Counted from the first letter of the stretch, positions 26,918 through 35,429 are shown. The stretch is DNA of 64,000 nt from Actinacidiphila yanglinensis (GCF_900107965.1 NZ_FNVU01000007.1:124001-188000); one strand, 5' to 3'. Notes: generated by a model not told the origin, from the letters alone. Translations and numbers: made by a program.

Positions 26918-26945
26918 TCAACGACCCTCACTCGAAAGAGTTACG
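26918..26945 (-). promoter_or_regulatory. Sigma-BldN dependent promoter of bldM
   Basis: On the minus strand CGTAAC (26945-26940) and CGTTGA (26923-26918) are separated by exactly 16 bases, the described sigma-BldN pattern. Transcription would start near 26911, giving a 5' untranslated leader of about 125 bases. bldM is an established sigma-BldN target in Streptomyces coelicolor. Confidence 0.9.
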
Positions 26946-26982
26946 ACGTCGGATCGCAGACCTGCATACTCTACGTGATCGC

Positions 26983-26998
26983 ACCGGTACGTACCGGT
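26983..26998. promoter_or_regulatory. Perfect 16-bp palindrome in the bldM-whiD region
   Basis: ACCGGTACGTACCGGT is fully self-complementary with no spacer. It lies about 40 bases upstream of the bldM minus-35 hexamer. It looks like a dimer-binding operator; I cannot assign the factor. Confidence 0.55.
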
Positions 26999-27209
26999 CA
27001 AGTCGCAGGTCAGACGGGCGAGCCGACCGCGAATTCCGAGGCCGCGCGGAGCCGGGTTGAGCCATTCGGGGGGTGGCGCGCCACATCCGCAGCACACCGA
27101 CCCCCTTCGCGAACAGTGCCGAACGGGTCTTATGCCGGAGTTTGCACTGTTTGGCCGCTCTTTTCTGATGATGGGGGTATTCGTCGCTAGATTGGCGATG
27201 AGTCATATT

Positions 27210-27234
27210 TACATCTACTACGACAGTAGATGTA
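27210..27234. promoter_or_regulatory. Inverted repeat operator upstream of whiD
   Basis: TACATCTACT (27210-27219), five bases, AGTAGATGTA (27225-27234): a perfect 10-bp inverted repeat, AT-rich against a GC-rich background, 67 bases before the whiD start. It could be a repressor/activator site or a hairpin in the whiD leader. No known factor assigned. Confidence 0.6.
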
Positions 27235-27301
27235 CGGTCGGAACGTACGGTCGCGCGAGGCCGACCTCCCAGCCGTCACCCACGTTTCGAGGGGATGAGC
27301 A

Positions 27302-27838
27302 ATGGCAGACTTCTCCCGCCTTCCCGGCCCCAACGCGGATCTATGGGACTGGCAGCTCGTGGCCGCCTGCCGCGGCGTCGACAGCTCGCTGTTCTTCCAC
27401 CCCGAAGGCGAGCGCGGTGCGGCCCGGAGCGCGCGCGAGGCCGCCGCCAAGGAGGTGTGCATGCGCTGCCCGGTCCGCGCGGAGTGCGCCACCCACGCGC
27501 TGGCCGTGCGCGAACCCTACGGAGTGTGGGGCGGTCTGACCGAGGACGAGCGCGAGGCCATGATGGGCCGCTCCCGCCACCGGGGCACCGACCGGGACGA
27601 CGACGACCGCGAACGCGAGCGGGACCGGCAGCGCAAACGGTACGAGCGCTATGCCGAGGCGGACTTGGACGACATCGACGCGGTGGACGCCGCGGGTGAC
27701 GACGAGGACGACGACGCCGAGGTCCGCGGCCTGCACGACCACCGCGACGACTACGACCCGTACGACGACGAGGCCGAGGTCGAACTGGGGGTCGAGATGG
27801 AGGGCGACCGCGACTCGGAGCCGGCCCGGCTCTACTGA
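27302..27838 (+). CDS. whiD: WhiB-like iron-sulphur regulator WhiD with a long charged tail
   Basis: 178 residues. The first 100 match WhiD, the Wbl protein needed for late sporulation: Cys23, Cys53, Cys56 and Cys62 bind a [4Fe-4S] cluster, followed by GVWGG (residues 74-78), the sigma-factor-binding turn. Wbl proteins are known to bind region 4 of the principal sigma factor. Known WhiD is about 112 residues, but here a roughly 80-residue tail follows, very rich in Asp, Glu and Arg (TDRDDDDRERERDRQRKRY ... DDEDDDAE). ATG 27302 follows GAGGGG. The gene is divergent from bldM across a 514-base control region. Confidence 0.95.
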   Translation: MADFSRLPGPNADLWDWQLVAACRGVDSSLFFHPEGERGAARSAREAAAKEVCMRCPVRAECATHALAVREPYGVWGGLTEDEREAMMGRSRHRGTDRDDDDRERERDRQRKRYERYAEADLDDIDAVDAAGDDEDDDAEVRGLHDHRDDYDPYDDEAEVELGVEMEGDRDSEPARLY

Positions 27839-27889
27839 CCGCCGCGCGGAGCGCGGCCACCGCAGAATCGATTCTTCACAGCCGGACCC

Positions 27890-28879
27890 TCAGTCACGGG
27901 GGGTACGCGCACGCAGGCCCGCTCGGGTGAGCCGGGCGAGCATCATGTCCACCGCCGGTACGTGGGCGAGGTCGGGGAGGGTGAGCGCCACGACCTCGCG
28001 CTCCACCGAGGGCGCCATCTCCAGGACGGCCACGCCGTCGGTGCGCACGGCCGCCAGCGCGAGTTCGGGCAGCACCGCGACGCCCAGGCCGGCGGCGACC
28101 AGGCCCACCACGGCCGGATAGTCGTCGGTCGCGAAGTCGATCCGCGGGGTGAAACCCGCCCGCTCGCACACCTCGACGAGATGCCGCCGGCAGCGCGGGC
28201 AGCCGGCAATCCACTGCTCGGCCGCCAGCGCGTCGTACGGCACGGAAGGCACGGAAGCGCGCCCGCCCTCCGAGCCCTCACCCTTCGAGCCCGCACCCTC
28301 GGAGCCGGCGCCGCCCGAGCCCGCGGCCAGCGGGTGGTCCGCGGGGACGAGGCCGACCAGCCGGTCGGTGAGCAGGGGCCGGACCACCAGGTCCGACCAG
28401 GACTCCTCCGCGGGCGTCGGCAGATCCACGTAGCGGAACGCGAGGGTGATGTCGCAGTCGCCCGCGCGCAGCATCTCCACCGACCGGGGCGGTTCCGCCT
28501 CGACCAGTGAGACGCGGGTGTCCGGATGGTGGGCGCGCAGATCCGCCACCGCGCTCGGCACGAGGGTCGAGCTGCCGGACGGGAAGGAGGCGAGCCGGAC
28601 CCGCCCGGCGCGCAGCCCGGCGATCGCGGCGACCTCCTCCTCGGCGGCCGTGAGCCCCGAGAGGATGCCCGCCGCGTGCCGCACCAGCACCTCGCCGGCC
28701 TCGGTGAGCCGCATCTCGCGGGCGCCGCGGACCAGCAGCGGGGTGCCCGCCGAGCCCTCCAGCGCCTTCATCTGCTGGCTCACCGCCGGCTGGGTGCAGC
28801 CCAGTTCGCGGGCCGCGGCGGAGAACGAACCGGTACGGGCCACCGCCCGGAGCACCCGCAGGTGTCGTGCCTCGATCAT
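27890..28879 (-). CDS. LysR-family transcriptional regulator
   Basis: 329 residues from ATG 28879. The N-terminal winged helix is typical (EARHLRVLRAVARTGSFSAAARELGC, TQPAVSQQMKALE, quoted in two parts), followed by a LysR substrate domain. A Gly/Ser/Glu-rich insertion (GGAGSEGAGSKGEGSEGG) sits in the middle of the effector domain, near residue 210. It is divergent from a class V aminotransferase gene with only 84 bases between starts, so it probably regulates that gene and itself. The effector is unknown. Confidence 0.93.
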   Translation of the reverse strand: MIEARHLRVLRAVARTGSFSAAARELGCTQPAVSQQMKALEGSAGTPLLVRGAREMRLTEAGEVLVRHAAGILSGLTAAEEEVAAIAGLRAGRVRLASFPSGSSTLVPSAVADLRAHHPDTRVSLVEAEPPRSVEMLRAGDCDITLAFRYVDLPTPAEESWSDLVVRPLLTDRLVGLVPADHPLAAGSGGAGSEGAGSKGEGSEGGRASVPSVPYDALAAEQWIAGCPRCRRHLVEVCERAGFTPRIDFATDDYPAVVGLVAAGLGVAVLPELALAAVRTDGVAVLEMAPSVEREVVALTLPDLAHVPAVDMMLARLTRAGLRARTPRD

Positions 28880-28963
28880 CCGACAACCATAAGCAGAACT
28901 TGGGCTCAACCGACAGACATCGTTGATGGACTTTGAGGCGGCCGGCCGTCAGGCTCGGGAGGC

Positions 28964-30034
28964 ATGGACGCCAACGCCTCCCGTTTCCAGGAACTCGTCA
29001 GCGCCGAGTACGCCGGTGTCGCACCGGGGTACCTCAACACGGCCACGCACGGGCTGCCCCCGGCGCGTACCGCCGCCGCCCTGCGGTCCGCCCTCGACGC
29101 ATGGGCCGCCGGCCGGCCCGACGTCGACGGCTACGAGGCGGCCGTGACCGCCGCCCGGGCCGCCTACGCCGGGCTGGTCGGCGTCGCGGTCGACCGGGTG
29201 GCACTGGCCAGTACGGTCGCCGGTGCGGTCGGCCTGGTCGCCTCGGCCCTGCCGCCCGGCTCCGAAGTCGTCGCGTACGAAGGGGACTTCAGTTCGCTGG
29301 TGCATCCCTTCGCGGCCCGGGGTGACCTGCGGCTGCGGCTGGTGCCGCTGGAGGGTGTCGCCGAAGCGGTACGGCCCTCCACCGCGCTGGTCGCGGTCAG
29401 CGGCGCGCAGTCCGCCGACGGGCGGGTGGCGGACCTCGCGGCGATCCGCTCCGCCGCGGCGGCGGCCGGGGCCCGGGTGCTCATCGACGGCACCCAGTCC
29501 GTGGGCTGGCTGCCGATCCGCGCCGGCGACTACGACTACGTGGTGGCCCACGGCTACAAGTGGCTGGTGAGCCCGCACGGCGCGTGCTTCCTCACGGTGC
29601 GGGAGGGGGCCGAGGGCAGCCTGTCGCCCGCCTTCGCCGGGTGGTACTCCGCGCTGGACCCGTGGGGGTCCTGCTACGGGCCGGTCGAACACCTCGCGCC
29701 CGGCGCCCGGGCGTTCGACGCCCGGCCGGCGTACCTGTCCTTCGTCGGCGCCGCCGCCTCACTCTCGCTGCTCACCGAACTGGGGGTGGCGGCCGTCCAC
29801 GCCCACGACGTCGCGCTGGCCGGGCGGCTGCGGGCCGGGTTCGAGGCCCTCGGCCACCCCGCCGTCCCCGGGGACTCCGCGATCGTCTCCGTGGCCCGGC
29901 CGCCCTCCTCCTTCGCCGACCGCCTCTCCGCCGCCGGGGTGCGCTTCTCGACGCCGCTCGGCACGCTCCGGTTCGCGGTCCACCTCCACAACACCGCCGC
30001 CGACGTCGACCGGGTCCTGAACGCCCTCGCGTAG
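28964..30034 (+). CDS. Class V PLP-dependent aminotransferase-like protein
   Basis: 356 residues from ATG 28964. Fold type I class V features: GYLNTATHGLPP at the N-terminus, VLIDGTQSVGWLPI with the Asp that pairs with the pyridine nitrogen, and HGYKWLVSPHG with the PLP-binding Lys. Class V includes cysteine desulfurases, isopenicillin epimerases and kynureninases; the reaction here cannot be told. It is divergent from the LysR regulator, probably its controller. Confidence 0.88.
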   Translation: MDANASRFQELVSAEYAGVAPGYLNTATHGLPPARTAAALRSALDAWAAGRPDVDGYEAAVTAARAAYAGLVGVAVDRVALASTVAGAVGLVASALPPGSEVVAYEGDFSSLVHPFAARGDLRLRLVPLEGVAEAVRPSTALVAVSGAQSADGRVADLAAIRSAAAAAGARVLIDGTQSVGWLPIRAGDYDYVVAHGYKWLVSPHGACFLTVREGAEGSLSPAFAGWYSALDPWGSCYGPVEHLAPGARAFDARPAYLSFVGAAASLSLLTELGVAAVHAHDVALAGRLRAGFEALGHPAVPGDSAIVSVARPPSSFADRLSAAGVRFSTPLGTLRFAVHLHNTAADVDRVLNALA

Positions 30035-30113
30035 CGCGGCGACAGGATTCCCGCAGTTCCCGCAGGCCAAAAACCAGGCGGCCCGCGGCGGGCGTGCGCC
30101 GTAGGGTGCGCGG

Positions 30114-30890
30114 ATGGACATCGGGCAGGTACGGGAGACGTTCGACACGCAGATGCGGCGCGGCGCCGGGGAGCTCACCCCGGAGGGCGTGGTGCGGCTG
30201 GTGGAGGGCGAGCCGCCGGGGTGGGCCGCCGTGGTCTGGTCGGGGTTCACCCAGGACGAGGGCGAGCGGGCGGATCGGGCGATCGCCGCACAGCGGGACT
30301 GGCTGGCCTCGCCCGAGGGCAAGGGCAGGGAGTTCGAGTGGAAGCTGTACTCCTACGACGGCCCGGCCGACCTGGGCGAGCGGCTCGTGGCCGCCGGCTT
30401 CACCGCCGAACCGCCCGAGACGCTGATGGTCGCGGAGGTGGCCGCGCTGCCGAAGGAGCCCCGGCTGCCGGAGGGGGTCCGGCTGGAGACGGTGACGGAC
30501 GCGGCGGGTGTCGAGCGGGTCGCGTCCGTGCACGAGCAGGCGTTCGGCAGGAGCGCCGACCGGCTCAGGAAGGGGCTGCTGGCGCACCTGGGCGACCCGG
30601 GGATGCGGATCACCGTCGCGATGGCGGGCGATCGCCCGGTGTGCGGCGCCCGGATGGAGTTCCACCCGGGCACGGAGTTCGCGAGCCTGTGGGGCGGCGG
30701 CACCCTGGAGGAGTGGCGGGGCCGCGGCATCTACCGGGCGCTGGTGGCGCACCGCGCCGGAGTAGCGGCCGCCCGCGGCTGCCGCTACCTCCAGGTGGAC
30801 GCCTCGGACCAGAGCCGGCCGATCCTGGAACGGCTCGGCTTCGCGGCACTGGCCGTCACCACCCCATACGTGCTCCCATCGGAGCGTTGA
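30114..30890 (+). CDS. GNAT-family N-acetyltransferase
   Basis: 258 residues. The C-terminal half carries a GNAT domain: LWGGGTLEEWRGRGIYRALVAH with the acetyl-CoA pyrophosphate loop (WRGRGIYRAL) and the final strand LERLGFAAL. The N-terminal half may be a degenerate GNAT repeat. Substrate unknown. It is followed after 35 bases by a MOSC protein gene on the same strand. Confidence 0.85.
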   Translation: MDIGQVRETFDTQMRRGAGELTPEGVVRLVEGEPPGWAAVVWSGFTQDEGERADRAIAAQRDWLASPEGKGREFEWKLYSYDGPADLGERLVAAGFTAEPPETLMVAEVAALPKEPRLPEGVRLETVTDAAGVERVASVHEQAFGRSADRLRKGLLAHLGDPGMRITVAMAGDRPVCGARMEFHPGTEFASLWGGGTLEEWRGRGIYRALVAHRAGVAAARGCRYLQVDASDQSRPILERLGFAALAVTTPYVLPSER

Positions 30891-30925
30891 CAGGTGGAGA
30901 GCGGCCGGCAGGAAGCGGGCGAGCG

Positions 30926-31579
30926 ATGGACATGAGGGTACTGACCGTCAACGTGGGGCGGCCGCGGCCGAATCCGTGGAAGCGGCTGCCGGCGACCGGC
31001 ATCGACAAGCAGCCGGTCGAGGGTCCGGTGGCCGTGGCGGCGCCGGGCCCGAAGGGAACCGGCGCGGTCGGGCTGGCCGGTGACCGGGTCTACGACCTGA
31101 AGCACCACGGCGGGGACGACCAGGCCGTGTACGCCTACGCCCGCGAGGATCTGGACCGCTGGCAGGAGGAGTTGGGACGCGACCTGCCCAACGGCTGCTT
31201 CGGGGAGAACCTCACCACGGCCGGCATCGACGTCAACGCGGCACTGATCGGCGAGCGCTGGCGGATCGGCTCGGCGCTGCTGGAGGTGTCGTGCCCGCGC
31301 ATCCCGTGCGCGACCTTCGCCGGCTGGCTGGACGAGGGCGGGTGGATGCGGCGGTTCACGCAGGCCGCGCTGCCCGGGCCGTACCTGCGGGTGGTCGAGA
31401 CCGGCGAGGTGAGCGCGGGCGACGCGGTGGAGGTGGTGATCCGGCCGGAGCACGGCATGACGGTCGCGAGGGCGTTCCGGGCGGTGACGACGGAGCCGGA
31501 ACTGCTCCCCCAACTGGTCGACGTGGCCGCCTTCCCGGCCGAGGACCGCGCGGCGATCCGGCGCCGGCTGGCCCGCTGA
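30926..31579 (+). CDS. MOSC-domain protein
   Basis: 217 residues from ATG 30926 (ATG 30932 also possible). The MOSC core is clear: GLAGDRVYDLKHHGGDDQAVYAY, FGENLTTAGIDVNAALIGERW, and the conserved cysteine in EVSCPRIPCATF. Such YiiM-like proteins bind or transfer sulphur/molybdenum cofactor for reduction of N-hydroxylated compounds. A molybdenum enzyme (CO dehydrogenase) is also encoded in this window, but 20 kb away, so no direct link is claimed. Confidence 0.9.
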   Translation: MDMRVLTVNVGRPRPNPWKRLPATGIDKQPVEGPVAVAAPGPKGTGAVGLAGDRVYDLKHHGGDDQAVYAYAREDLDRWQEELGRDLPNGCFGENLTTAGIDVNAALIGERWRIGSALLEVSCPRIPCATFAGWLDEGGWMRRFTQAALPGPYLRVVETGEVSAGDAVEVVIRPEHGMTVARAFRAVTTEPELLPQLVDVAAFPAEDRAAIRRRLAR

Positions 31580-31712
31580 GGGCACACCGGGAGGAGCGCG
31601 GCGCGTACCGGCGGCAGCAGGCGCGGCCGGCGCCGCAGGACACGGAGCGGCATCCACGGGCATCACGGGCAACGCGGCAGCACCAGGCGCGCCGCCCTCC
31701 TAGGGTGGCGGC

Positions 31713-32489
31713 ATGACGACTTCTCTGGTGACCGGGGCGACCGCCGGGCTCGGCGCCGCCTTCGCCCGCCGGCTGGCCGCCGATGCCCACGACCTGGTGC
31801 TGGTCTCCCGCGACGCCGACCGGCTCGACCGGCTCGCGGCGGCCCTGCGCGCCGCGCACGGCGTGGAGGTGGAGGTACTCGCCGCCGACCTCGCCACCGA
31901 CGCCGGCATCTCGGCGGTCGAGGCGCGGCTGCACGACCCCGCCCGCCCGGTGGACGTCCTGGTCAACAACGCGGGTTTCGGTAACCGCGGCACCTTCCTC
32001 GACGTGCCCGTGGCGGACGAGGTGCGGATGATCAAGGTGCACTGCGAGGCGGTGCTGCGGCTGACCGCCGCGGCGGTGGACGGGATGCGGGAGCGGCGGC
32101 GCGGCTTCGTGGTGAACGTCGCCTCGGTCGCCGCCTACATGCCGCGCGGCACCTACGGGGCGAGCAAGGCGTGGGTGGTGCGGTTCACCGAGGGGCTGGT
32201 GCACGAGCTGCGCGGCTCGGGGATCCGCTTCCTCGCCCTGTGCCCGGGCTTCGTGCGCACCGAGTTCCACGCGCGGGCGGGCATGGACGCCTCCCGGCTG
32301 CCGTCGTGGGCCTGGCTCGACGCGGACGCGGTCGTCGCCGCCGCGCTGCGCGACCTCGCCCGCGGGCGCACCGTCAGCGTCCCTTCGGCCCGCTACAAGG
32401 TGGCCGTCGCGCTGGCCCGGCACGTCCCGCCGGCCGTCTTCGGCGCTGCCTCCACCCGGACCGGGCGGCGCTACGACCCCAAACGGTGA
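31713..32489 (+). CDS. Short-chain dehydrogenase/reductase
   Basis: 258 residues. Classical SDR: TGATAGLGAAFA (dinucleotide loop), VNNAGFGNRG, catalytic Ser in NVASVAAY and YGASK. The sequence resembles cytoplasmic SDRs of the YqjQ-type with unknown ketone/alcohol substrates. It is a single gene, read toward groEL, with a terminator hairpin after it. Confidence 0.9.
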   Translation: MTTSLVTGATAGLGAAFARRLAADAHDLVLVSRDADRLDRLAAALRAAHGVEVEVLAADLATDAGISAVEARLHDPARPVDVLVNNAGFGNRGTFLDVPVADEVRMIKVHCEAVLRLTAAAVDGMRERRRGFVVNVASVAAYMPRGTYGASKAWVVRFTEGLVHELRGSGIRFLALCPGFVRTEFHARAGMDASRLPSWAWLDADAVVAAALRDLARGRTVSVPSARYKVAVALARHVPPAVFGAASTRTGRRYDPKR

Positions 32490-32560
32490 GGCCCCGGCGG
32501 GGAGTTGCGCCCCCCGCCGGGGGCGGGCCCGCCCGGGAGCCCCTGCCCCCGAAACGACCG

Positions 32561-32595
32561 GGGCCCGCCACTCCGCGGGACGGAGTGGCGGGCCC
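32561..32595. terminator. Perfect 15-bp bidirectional terminator between the SDR gene and groEL
   Basis: 32561-32575 pairs fully with 32581-32595 around a five-base loop. It lies between the convergent SDR gene and groEL and can terminate both. Confidence 0.88.
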
Positions 32596-32627
32596 TCGGG
32601 GCCGAACGGCCTCAGGCGCGCGATGCG

Positions 32628-34250
32628 TCAGTGGCTGTGGCCGTGCCCGCCGGCGGCGGCCTCCGACTCCTCTTCCTTCTTCTCGACGACCAGGGTCTCG
32701 GTCGTGAGCAGCAGGGAGGCGATGGACGCCGCGTTCTCCAGGGCGGAGCGGGTGACCTTCACCGGGTCGATGACGCCGGCCTTGACCAGGTCGCCGTACT
32801 CGCCGGTGGCCGCGTTGAAGCCGTGGCCCTTGTCGAGCTCGGCGACCTTGGCGGTGATGACGTAGCCCTCCAGGCCGGCGTTCTCGGCGATCCAGCGCAG
32901 CGGCTCCACCGCGGCGCGGCGCACGACCGCGACACCGGTCGCCTCGTCGCCGGACTTGCCCAGGTTGTCGCCGAGCACCTTGACCGCGTGCACGAGCGAG
33001 GAGCCACCGCCGGAGACGATGCCCTCCTCGACGGCCGCGCGGGTCGCGGAGATCGCGTCCTCCAGGCGGTGCTTCTTCTCCTTCAGCTCGACCTCGGTGG
33101 CCGCGCCGACCTTGATGACGCAGACGCCGCCGGCCAGCTTCGCGAGGCGCTCCTGGAGCTTCTCGCGGTCCCAGTCGGAGTCGGTGGTGGAGATCTCGGC
33201 CTTGATCTGGTTGACCCGGCCGTCGATCTCGGCCTTGTCGCCGGAGCCGTCGACGATGGTGGTCTCGTCCTTGGTGACGGTGACCCGGCGGGCGGAGCCC
33301 AGCAGGTCCAGACCGGCCTGGTCGAGCTTGAGGCCGACCTCCTCGGCGATGACGGTGGCGCCGGTCAGCGTGGCGATGTCGCCCAGCATGGCCTTGCGGC
33401 GGTCACCGAAGCCGGGGGCCTTCACCGCGACCGCGTTGAAGGTGCCGCGGATCTTGTTGACGACGAGGGTGGACAGCGCCTCGCCCTCGACGTCCTCGGC
33501 GATGATCAGCAGCGGCTTGGAGGAGTTGGCCTGGATGACCTTCTCCAGCAGCGGCAGCAGGTCCTGGATCGAGCCGATCTTGCCCTGGTGGATGAGGATG
33601 TACGGGTCGTCGAGGACGGCCTCCATCCGCTCCTGGTCGGTGACGAAGTACGGCGACAGGTAGCCCTTGTCGAACGCCATGCCCTCGGTGAAGTCCAGCT
33701 CCAGACCGAAGGTGTTGGACTCCTCGACGGTGATGACGCCGTCCTTGCCGACCTTGTCCATCGCCTCGGCGATCAGGTCGCCGACCTGGGTGTCCTGCGC
33801 GGACAGCGCGGCGACGGCGGCGATGTCCTCCTTGCCCTCGATCGCGCGGGCGGTGGAGAGCAGCTCGTCGGAGACCGCCTTGACGGCCGCGTCGATGCCC
33901 TTCTTCAGGGCGGCGGGGGAGGCGCCGGCGGCGACGTTGCGCAGGCCCTCGCGGACCAGCGCCTGGGCGAGCACGGTCGCGGTGGTGGTGCCGTCACCCG
34001 CGATGTCGTTGGTCTTGGTCGCCACCTCCTTGACGAGCTGGGCACCCAGGTTCTCGTACGGGTCCTCGACCTCGACCTCGCGGGCGATGGTCACACCGTC
34101 GTTGGTGATGGTCGGGGCGCCGAACTTCTTGTCGATGACGACATTGCGGCCCTTGGGGCCGATGGTCACCTTCACGGTGTCGGCGAGCTTGTTGACACCA
34201 CGCTCAAGGGCGCGACGGGCGTCCTCGTCGAACTTCAGAATCTTGGCCAT
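32628..34250 (-). CDS. groEL: 60-kDa chaperonin GroEL
   Basis: 540 residues. Folding chaperone ring subunit. The full chaperonin sequence is present: MAKILKFDEDARRALERGV, TVKVTIGPKGRNVVID, ATP motif GDGTTTATVLAQ and AATEVELKEKKHR. The C-terminus ends GGHGHSH rather than the usual GGM repeats; a His-rich end is the mark of the actinobacterial GroEL1 encoded with groES. It is downstream of groES, 124 bases apart, and shares its CIRCE/HrcA control. Confidence 0.98.
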   Translation of the reverse strand: MAKILKFDEDARRALERGVNKLADTVKVTIGPKGRNVVIDKKFGAPTITNDGVTIAREVEVEDPYENLGAQLVKEVATKTNDIAGDGTTTATVLAQALVREGLRNVAAGASPAALKKGIDAAVKAVSDELLSTARAIEGKEDIAAVAALSAQDTQVGDLIAEAMDKVGKDGVITVEESNTFGLELDFTEGMAFDKGYLSPYFVTDQERMEAVLDDPYILIHQGKIGSIQDLLPLLEKVIQANSSKPLLIIAEDVEGEALSTLVVNKIRGTFNAVAVKAPGFGDRRKAMLGDIATLTGATVIAEEVGLKLDQAGLDLLGSARRVTVTKDETTIVDGSGDKAEIDGRVNQIKAEISTTDSDWDREKLQERLAKLAGGVCVIKVGAATEVELKEKKHRLEDAISATRAAVEEGIVSGGGSSLVHAVKVLGDNLGKSGDEATGVAVVRRAAVEPLRWIAENAGLEGYVITAKVAELDKGHGFNAATGEYGDLVKAGVIDPVKVTRSALENAASIASLLLTTETLVVEKKEEESEAAAGGHGHSH

Positions 34251-34374
34251 GCCTGCGAACTACCTCGTCTACTCGTATGTCGTCGTCAAGGACGGTCAAC
34301 GAAACCGCCCCGGGTCCCGGCCGGAAGAGGCGGGGAATCCGGGGCGGGATCACGGCTGGTGGTGAAGCCGGGAA

Positions 34375-34683
34375 CTACTTCTCGACGATCGCGAGAACAT
34401 CGCGGGCCGAGAGGACGAGGTACTCCTCGCCGTTGTACTTCACCTCGGTGCCGCCGTACTTGCTGTAGAGCACGACGTCGCCGACGGCGACGTCGAGCGG
34501 CAGCCGGTTGCCGTCCTCGAAGCGGCCCGGGCCCACGGCCAGGACGACGCCCTCCTGGGGCTTCTCCTTGGCGGTGTCCGGAATGACCAGGCCCGAGGCC
34601 GTGGTCTGCTCGGCGTCGAGCGGCTGGACCACGATGCGGTCCTCGAGCGGCTTGATGGCAACCTTGGTGCTGGCGGTCGTCAC
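34375..34683 (-). CDS. groES: 10-kDa co-chaperonin GroES
   Basis: 102 residues from GTG 34683, behind GGGGAGG. Mobile-loop and dome residues are typical: TKVAIKPLEDRIVVQPL, TASGLVIPDTAKEKPQEG, VLYSKYGGTEVKYNGEEYL. It caps the GroEL ring. Expression should be repressed by HrcA through the two CIRCE elements upstream. Confidence 0.98.
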   Translation of the reverse strand: MTTASTKVAIKPLEDRIVVQPLDAEQTTASGLVIPDTAKEKPQEGVVLAVGPGRFEDGNRLPLDVAVGDVVLYSKYGGTEVKYNGEEYLVLSARDVLAIVEK

Positions 34684-34782
34684 GATCCGACCTCCCCCTT
34701 CAGGGCTCACGGGAGTGTCTGTCTGGGTCGGCGACCTGGTAGGCCCGTCGTCGCGGGTGCCGGACCTGCCCGTCGCTGAGTA

Positions 34783-34809
34783 TTGGCACTCAGCGGTGCC
34801 GAGTGCCAG
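34783..34809. promoter_or_regulatory. CIRCE element, proximal to groES
   Basis: TTGGCACTC, nine bases, GAGTGCCAG. It matches the HrcA operator with two deviations from TTAGCACTC/GAGTGCTAA. It begins just downstream of the predicted transcript start and lies in the 5' leader of groES. Confidence 0.9.
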
Positions 34810-34814
34810 AACCG

Positions 34815-34843
34815 AGACTAGGACGCGCTTAGCACTCGGTCAA
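34815..34843 (-). promoter_or_regulatory. groES-groEL promoter
   Basis: On the minus strand TTGACC (34843-34838), a 17-base spacer and TAGTCT (34820-34815) form a good principal-sigma promoter. The minus-35 hexamer lies inside the spacer of the upstream CIRCE, so HrcA binding would block polymerase. Confidence 0.85.
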
Positions 34844-34855
34844 GCGGAGTGCCAG
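34829..34855. promoter_or_regulatory. CIRCE element, distal to groES
   Basis: TTAGCACTC (34829-34837), nine bases, GAGTGCCAG (34847-34855). It is a near-consensus HrcA operator overlapping the minus-35 hexamer of the groES promoter. Together with 34783-34809 it brackets the promoter. Confidence 0.93.
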
Positions 34856-34997
34856 CGGTGCGCACTTACGGGTGGCTCCGCCCCACCCGGGTGCGACCCC
34901 GGCGGAACGGCGCGTTCCGGTCGCGTCCCGGTTGCGGTCGGATCACCGCACCGGCGCACCAGGCAACGGACCCCCCGTCCCGTGGCACCGTGCTGCC

Positions 34998-35429
34998 ATG
35001 AGCCCGCCCCGCGACGCCGCCCGCAGGCCCGAGGTCACCGAGAGGCGACGCCGGTACACCGAGGAGGAGTTGCGGCCGCGACCGCCGCATCCCGCCGCGG
35101 ACTTCATGATCGGCGTGGTCGTGCTGATCATCGACGGCGCCATGTGCCTGGGCTGCGCGTTCGTCTTCGCGATGCGCGACTGGGGCGGCGCCGGCCGCGC
35201 CACCGCATCCCGAGCGGTACGCGCGGGAGCCGGCCCGGTCCGCCCGACGGCCGCCCCGGTCGCCGCCCACGACTGGACGCCGACCATCACCTTCGGCGTG
35301 ATCACCGCGCTCGCCGTGCTGAGCGCCATCGGTTGCGCCCGTGCCAAGCGCCCGATCACGGCGGCGTTCCAGGCCGTGGCCGCGGTGGTGCTGCTGGTCA
35401 TCACCTGCTCCGCCGGGCACGGCGGCTGA
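34998..35429 (+). CDS. Small membrane protein (two to three helices), unknown function
   Basis: 143 residues from ATG 34998. A charged N-terminus (RRPEVTERRRRYTEEELRPRPPHP) precedes a hydrophobic helix at about 38-58, a Pro/Ala/Thr linker, then two helices at about 95-115 and 120-138. I do not recognise an activity; a conserved streptomycete membrane protein is likely. It is divergent from groES. Confidence 0.7.
   Translation: MSPPRDAARRPEVTERRRRYTEEELRPRPPHPAADFMIGVVVLIIDGAMCLGCAFVFAMRDWGGAGRATASRAVRAGAGPVRPTAAPVAAHDWTPTITFGVITALAVLSAIGCARAKRPITAAFQAVAAVVLLVITCSAGHGG

Larger units (their letters stand above)
26788..27301. promoter_or_regulatory. Divergent bldM-whiD control region (514 bases)
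   Basis: No gene. It holds the sigma-BldN type promoter for bldM (26918-26945), a perfect 16-bp palindrome (26983-26998), and near whiD an AT-rich zone with a 10-bp inverted repeat (27210-27234). Both neighbours are sporulation regulators, so a dense set of operator sites is expected here. Confidence 0.85.

Noticed and set aside
26975..27190. 71-residue open frame between bldM and whiD
   Set aside because: No ribosome site, no coding bias, and it covers the control region with palindromes.
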